The notes beneath the pieces are model-generated. The model ran no database searches. It was not told the DNA's origin and saw only the letters and a list, made by a program, of their open reading frames with translations. A DNA stretch of 47,259 nucleotides from Streptomyces griseocarneus (GTDB taxonomy: Bacteria > Actinomycetota > Actinomycetes > Streptomycetales > Streptomycetaceae), in NCBI RefSeq assembly GCF_014655595.1, contig NZ_BNBL01000022.1, positions 1 to 47,259 of the forward strand, read 5' to 3'. The first letter of the stretch is position 1. Each line of letters opens with the position of its first letter. Of the stretch, positions 43,745 to 47,259 are shown in pieces. The translations under genes were made by a program, and so were the position numbers.

Positions 43745-44320
43745 ATGAACCAAGCCATGGGTGGACCGGTGGTGGACTGGGCAACGCGCGTGGCGAGAGC
43801 GGAGCTGAGCGCTGCGCTCCCTCGGCGGTGGGCGCACACCCGAGGGGTCGCCCGCCGCGCAGCCGATTTGGGGCGGATACTCGGCGACGACGCCGAGCTG
43901 CTGAAGGCTGCCGCGACGCTTCACGATGTGGGCTACGCGCCGCGCCTGGCGGCGACGGGATTCCATCCGCTCGACGGCGCCCGGTTTCTCCGCGATGAGC
44001 ACGGTGCCGATGAGCGACTGGTCCGGCTGGTGGCGAACCACTCGTGCGCCTTGCTCGAAGCCGAGGAGCGCGGGCTGCGCGAATCACTGGAGGCGGAGTT
44101 CCCGTTGCTGGAGGAGCCGCTGCTGGTCGATGCGCTGGTCTATTGCGACATGACGACAACGCCCGACGGGGACCCGACGACTGCTCGGGAGCGGGTGGCG
44201 GAGATCCTGTGCCGCTACGGGGCGGACAGCATCGTGGGGCGGTTCATCCGTCGGGCATCGCCGGAGATCTTCGCCGCCGTGGAACGGGTGGACGCGGCGT
44301 TGGCGGGTCAGCCGAGGTAG
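43745..44320 (+). CDS. HD-domain phosphohydrolase-like protein
   Basis: A 191-aa HD protein. His and HD ligands appear as WAHTRGVARRA, AATLHDVGYAPRL and VANHSCALLEAEE. The family hydrolyses phosphate esters of nucleotides or similar compounds; substrate unknown. ATG 43745 was taken as start without a strong ribosome site; ATG 43757 or GTG 43770 are possible. The 3' end overlaps the convergent NUDIX gene by 13 bp. Base composition is less GC-extreme than in the cluster, suggesting ordinary chromosome from here on. Confidence 0.8.
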   Translation: MNQAMGGPVVDWATRVARAELSAALPRRWAHTRGVARRAADLGRILGDDAELLKAAATLHDVGYAPRLAATGFHPLDGARFLRDEHGADERLVRLVANHSCALLEAEERGLRESLEAEFPLLEEPLLVDALVYCDMTTTPDGDPTTARERVAEILCRYGADSIVGRFIRRASPEIFAAVERVDAALAGQPR

Positions 44321-44775
44321 GGGTAGGTGCCGGCGAGGTAGTCGCCGATCTGCTGGCGCATGCTGGGGTGGATGTCGTACTGGTCGAGGTCCGGGGGATG
44401 GACGAAGCGGACGCCGTCGGCCTCGTCATTGATGGTGGGCTCACCGCCGACCGGGCGGCCGATGTAGGTGTTCTCGTACTGCTGGCGGATCTCGCCGTCG
44501 GTGTAGGCAACGATGTGGTTGGGGTTGGTGTAGACCCCGAGGAAGCCAGTGATCTCGGCGACGATGCCCGTCTCCTCCAGGCATTCGCGCACCGCGCACT
44601 GTGCAGCGGTCTCCCCGATGTCCTGAGCGCCGCCGGGCAGGGCCCACTGGCCCGTGTCGCGACGGCGCTGAAGCAGGATGGCGCCGGCGTCGTCGACCAC
44701 GAGGAGATTGCTGGCGGGGATGAGGGTGTTCGCCTTGGGGGCGGTGGGGTCGTTGTAGTACTCAGTCCTGCCCAT
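44308..44775 (-). CDS. NUDIX hydrolase
   Basis: A 155-aa enzyme with a complete NUDIX box: GAQDIGETAAQCAVRECLEE continuing TGIV, where the REXXEE glutamates bind metal. It hydrolyses a nucleoside diphosphate linked to X; substrate unknown. The start overlaps the end of the upstream HTH gene by 14 bp, so the two are probably co-expressed. Nothing links it to the biosynthetic cluster. Confidence 0.9.
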   Translation of the reverse strand: MGRTEYYNDPTAPKANTLIPASNLLVVDDAGAILLQRRRDTGQWALPGGAQDIGETAAQCAVRECLEETGIVAEITGFLGVYTNPNHIVAYTDGEIRQQYENTYIGRPVGGEPTINDEADGVRFVHPPDLDQYDIHPSMRQQIGDYLAGTYPYLG

Positions 44776-45544
44776 GTGCGGCGGTGCCCTCCTGGTCGGG
44801 GGTCCAGGGCCGTGCGTCGGCCCAGACCGCTTCGAAGCTTTGAGCGTAGTTGTCGAACCACCCTGTGGTATCAGCCCTCTTGAGGTGGAGGAGCGGATTG
44901 GCGCTCGCCGGCTGGCCCCAGACGTGCGGGTTGACCAGCAGGCTGTCGTCATAGCGGAACAGGGAGGCGTACAGCGTCGTGTCGTGCAGCCGTACGTCGC
45001 ACCCTGCCGCGGGCAGTAGGGGGCGGTAGTAGGTCAGCGAGGCGCGGATCTTGGCTGCGAGGGTGTCGCCGATGCCTTCCTCGCGGCCCCGGACGGCGAC
45101 AGCCTGACCACCCGGGTCACCGAAGCACAGGCGTACCCGGACGCCGGCGGCTGCGCGCTCGGAAAGCATCGTGGCGACGCGGGGATTGGACTGGGCGAAG
45201 AAGGTGCCGGAGAAGACGAGTACGCAGATCTGCTCTCGGGCCTCCGTCAGCAGCTGGAGCCACATGTCCCGGGGGACGCTGGCCCGGTTCTGATAGGTGC
45301 CGACGAGCTCGGTACCTGAGCTGGCGTCGGGTCGGCCGCCGCGTGGTGGCGGGGTGGGCCACAGGAACGTCTCCTCCACTCGCAGGTGCTGCGCGGCACG
45401 GAAGCGGTGGCGTCGGTGAGGCACGCGCCCGCCGAGCCAGCGGCCGACGGTCTTGGGGTCCACCTCGCAGACTTCGGCGAGCGACTCGGGAGAGACGCCG
45501 CGCTGGGCGAGTACGGAGTGAAGTCGCTCGTTCACGGATGTCAT
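44762..45544 (-). CDS. XRE-type helix-turn-helix protein
   Basis: A 260-aa protein. N-terminal HTH (RLHSVLAQRGVSPESLAEVC, then VDPKTVGRWLGGRVP) of the XRE type, followed by a ~180-residue domain with ICVLVFSGTFFAQSNPRV and GVRVRLCFGDPGG, weakly reminiscent of phospholipase-D-like folds but without HKD motifs. Streptomyces genomes contain many such proteins next to NUDIX genes. Divergent from the HAD gene. Probably regulates its own small operon. Confidence 0.75.
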   Translation of the reverse strand: MTSVNERLHSVLAQRGVSPESLAEVCEVDPKTVGRWLGGRVPHRRHRFRAAQHLRVEETFLWPTPPPRGGRPDASSGTELVGTYQNRASVPRDMWLQLLTEAREQICVLVFSGTFFAQSNPRVATMLSERAAAGVRVRLCFGDPGGQAVAVRGREEGIGDTLAAKIRASLTYYRPLLPAAGCDVRLHDTTLYASLFRYDDSLLVNPHVWGQPASANPLLHLKRADTTGWFDNYAQSFEAVWADARPWTPDQEGTAAHGQD

Positions 45545-45629
45545 GGAAGTCAGGACGGCCGTGATCCGGCAAGGACGTTTCGGGACGTTCTCTGAAATCG
45601 AGGCTGTGGCCGGTCCCTACCCTGACGGC

Positions 45630-46322
45630 ATGGAGCTCATCGTCCTGTGGGACATCGACCACACGCTCATCGAGAACGCAGGGGTGAGCAAGGAGATCTA
45701 CGCCGCAGCGTTCTCGGCATTGGCAGGAAGCCCGCCGGCCGGGCCGGCGCGGACGGAAGGGCGAACGGATCGCCTGATCATGCAGGAACTGTTCCTGCGC
45801 CACGGACTGTCGGTGCCGGAGTGGGCCGCCGTCGAGGCCGCACTGGCCCGTGCCGGGGAGGAGCGCCTGGAGATCCTCGGTAAGCGAGGGACCGTTCTCC
45901 CCGGAGTGCGCGGCGCCCTCAAGTCGGCTTCGGCACATGATGGCTGGGTCTCTTCGGTTCTGACGGGCAACATCGCGGCCAACGCACGCGTGAAGCTGTC
46001 GGCCTTTCACCTGGATCCCTTGCTGGATCTGCCTGTTGGAGCCTACGGGGCCGATGCGGATCAGCGCGCCGATCTTGTGGATGTCGCCCGGGAGCGGGCC
46101 CGGCGCCTCCGCGGAGCACGGGATGACGTACCCGTGGTGCTTGTGGGGGACACGCCCCGGGACGTCGAGGCCGCCCTTGCCACGGGCTCCGGAATCGTCG
46201 CGGTTGCTTCGGGCGTTCACAGCCCCGAAGAGCTGGCTGCGGCCGGTGCGGATGTAGTGCTGCCTGATCTGTCGGACACAGCGCAGCTCCTTGGAATTCT
46301 GCAGACCTTCGCGGCGCGCTGA
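45630..46322 (+). CDS. HAD-superfamily hydrolase
   Basis: A 230-aa phosphatase-like protein with motif I LWDIDHTLIENAG (DxDxT), motif II VLTGN, a Lys-containing region and motif III VVLVGDTPRDVEAAL. It is likely a phosphoglycolate phosphatase-like enzyme with a helical cap (~20-90). ATG 45630 begins at the conserved core; the open frame from 45543 overlaps the divergent promoter. A GGACGTTTC-type direct repeat lies at ~45574-45591 upstream. Confidence 0.85.
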   Translation: MELIVLWDIDHTLIENAGVSKEIYAAAFSALAGSPPAGPARTEGRTDRLIMQELFLRHGLSVPEWAAVEAALARAGEERLEILGKRGTVLPGVRGALKSASAHDGWVSSVLTGNIAANARVKLSAFHLDPLLDLPVGAYGADADQRADLVDVARERARRLRGARDDVPVVLVGDTPRDVEAALATGSGIVAVASGVHSPEELAAAGADVVLPDLSDTAQLLGILQTFAAR

Positions 46323-46509
46323 AACGTCCCAGGACGTCTTCGAGAGCGTCCGCATACGGGGTGATGAGGTCCCCGCGTGCTCGGTCACCATCGGTCTTCT
46401 CCGGCCCCGAGCACGAGCGATCCCCCCTCTGCTCCCCACCACCAGCGCCTCCGCACGCCACAGACGTCCCGCCGAAACGGCGGGAGACCGGTAGAGGAAG
46501 GAGCTCGAA

Positions 46510-46671
46510 GTGCAAGAGAAGCAACCCTCCGTCGAAGAGGGCCTCCTCGTCGCCGTGGAAGTCCTCGCGAGCGTCCGTGATCGCCACGACAGCAATGCCT
46601 CCGATCCGGGGCAGGGCTCCTCGGGTGACGGCCCCTGGCCCGGCGGAGACGGGCTGAACCACGCGGCATAG
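46510..46671 (+). CDS. Small 53-aa hypothetical protein (possible peptide substrate)
   Basis: GTG start with GGAAGGAG 6 nt upstream, a strong ribosome site. The peptide begins VQEKQPSVEEGLLVAVEVLA, is acidic at first and becomes Gly/Asp/Pro-rich (GPWPGGDGLNHAA) at the C-terminus, with no Cys. It lies 83 nt before a JmjC/cupin gene. The leader-like N-half and low-complexity C-half resemble a RiPP precursor, but no known family is recognised. Existence as a gene rests on the ribosome site and context. Confidence 0.5.
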   Translation: MQEKQPSVEEGLLVAVEVLASVRDRHDSNASDPGQGSSGDGPWPGGDGLNHAA

Positions 46672-46754
46672 CCGCCAGTTCTCCGGCGGAGGGGCTGCGT
46701 ACGCGACCCCTCCGCCGCCCACGTCCCATCTGGCGGAAGGAAGGAGAACGATTC

Positions 46755-47222
46755 ATGCAGCATCGATTGGTCCGCGCTGTCGAGGAGGCACTGGGCTGGG
46801 ACGGTCCAGCCCGGCTCGGAAGGGAGTTCGCCCGGGGAAGCATCAGCGACCCCGAAATCGTGACAAGGCTGCTCACACCTCCGCAACTGCTCGACATGGT
46901 CATGCGTCGAAGCCTGGCCAACCCGCAGTTCCGGTTCTTCAAGGGCGGTGAGGAGCTGCACCCCGACGCGTATGTGAACCGGCAGGTCACACCGCGGGGG
47001 CAGGCGATACCGATGGCGGACATGCGCCGCGTGGGCAGCCTGTTGCGTGAGGGCGCAACTCTGGTCCTGGACCAGTCGAACGTCTTCGATCCCACGATGG
47101 AGGTGGCGTGCCGGGCCATGCAGTGGTGGTCCCGGGAACATGTCCAGGCGAACGTCTACCTGACCACGAACGACGCATCCGGCTTCGACCTGCACTGGGA
47201 CGACCACGACGGTGCGAGCTGA
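46755..47222 (+). pseudogene. JmjC/cupin_4 oxygenase, truncated
   Basis: The 155-residue frame starts at an ATG with GGAAGGAAGGAG upstream and matches the N-terminal part of JmjC/cupin_4 2-oxoglutarate oxygenases: VNRQVTPRGQAIPMADMRRV, LVLDQSNVFDPTMEVACRAM and GFDLHWDDHD, the last holding the HxD iron ligands. The family runs on for about 200 residues with a distal His, but here the frame stops 4 codons after HWDDHD and no other frame continues the similarity to the window edge. A deletion or recombination near 47207 is likely. Inactive as an oxygenase unless the rest is supplied elsewhere. Confidence 0.65.
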
Positions 47223-47259
47223 AAGCTGCTCTGCCCAGTGGCGGCGGGCTGAGGTGGCC

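Overview
High-GC actinomycete DNA, almost certainly Streptomyces or a close relative. The evidence is the very GC-rich coding bias, frequent GTG starts, 4-bp ATGA/GTGA start-stop overlaps, rare TTA (bldA-type) codons in regulators and selected enzymes, and StrR-, JadR1- and TetR-type regulators. Most of the window (about 1-39.7 kb) is one or more overlapping biosynthetic gene clusters. The last 7.5 kb is flanking chromosome.

Left end (1-4.9 kb): the C-terminal half (ACP-KR-DH-PPTase) of an enediyne-type iterative type I PKS (PksE), entering from outside the window, then its hot-dog thioesterase (E10 type) and a P450, all translationally coupled. 5-7 kb: an AraC regulator and a first StrR-like (ParB-fold) regulator with a TTA codon. 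7-11 kb: a four-gene redox operon (small GMC partner, GMC flavoenzyme, AhpD-like protein, DinB-like metal-binding protein). 11-16.7 kb: O-methyltransferase flanked by GGGGGTACG repeats, two-domain ABM protein, TetR regulator, P450, DHA2 efflux pump.

Centre (16.9-33.2 kb, minus strand): a complete angucycline locus. Read 5'->3' it is response regulator (JadR1-like), PgaE-like hydroxylase, angular cyclase, KSalpha, KSbeta/CLF, ACP, C9 ketoreductase, aromatase/cyclase and a PgaM/JadF-like oxygenase-SDR fusion. This is the canonical E-F-A-B-C-D-L-M order. It continues with an SDR, Sfp-type PPTase, acyl-CoA carboxylase beta and epsilon subunits, MFS exporter, second ABM protein, an atypical SDR that lacks the catalytic Tyr (SimC7-like) and a classical SDR. 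The likely product is an oxidised angucyclinone. No glycosyltransferase or deoxysugar gene is visible.

33.8-38.5 kb: a compact class I lanthipeptide locus, lanA-lanB-lanC. The 49-aa precursor gene has an FDLDLDV leader box and a three-Cys core. No dedicated protease or ABC exporter is present. 38.8-39.7 kb: a second StrR-like regulator, so the two paralogues bracket the biosynthetic region.

Right flank (39.8-47.2 kb): ACS-type MFS transporter, helix-turn-helix/repeat regulator with a MurB homologue, HD-domain protein, NUDIX hydrolase, HTH protein, HAD phosphatase, a 53-aa small ORF and a truncated JmjC/cupin gene. From about 43.7 kb base composition looks less GC-extreme than the cluster.

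Main points of interest are: an enediyne-type PKS next to a full angucycline locus, an apparently undescribed lanthipeptide precursor inside the same bracketed region, a response regulator with a degenerate phosphorylation pocket, layered TTA-codon control, an internal translation start in the oxygenase-reductase fusion, and a near-identical palindrome upstream of the efflux pump and downstream of lanC.
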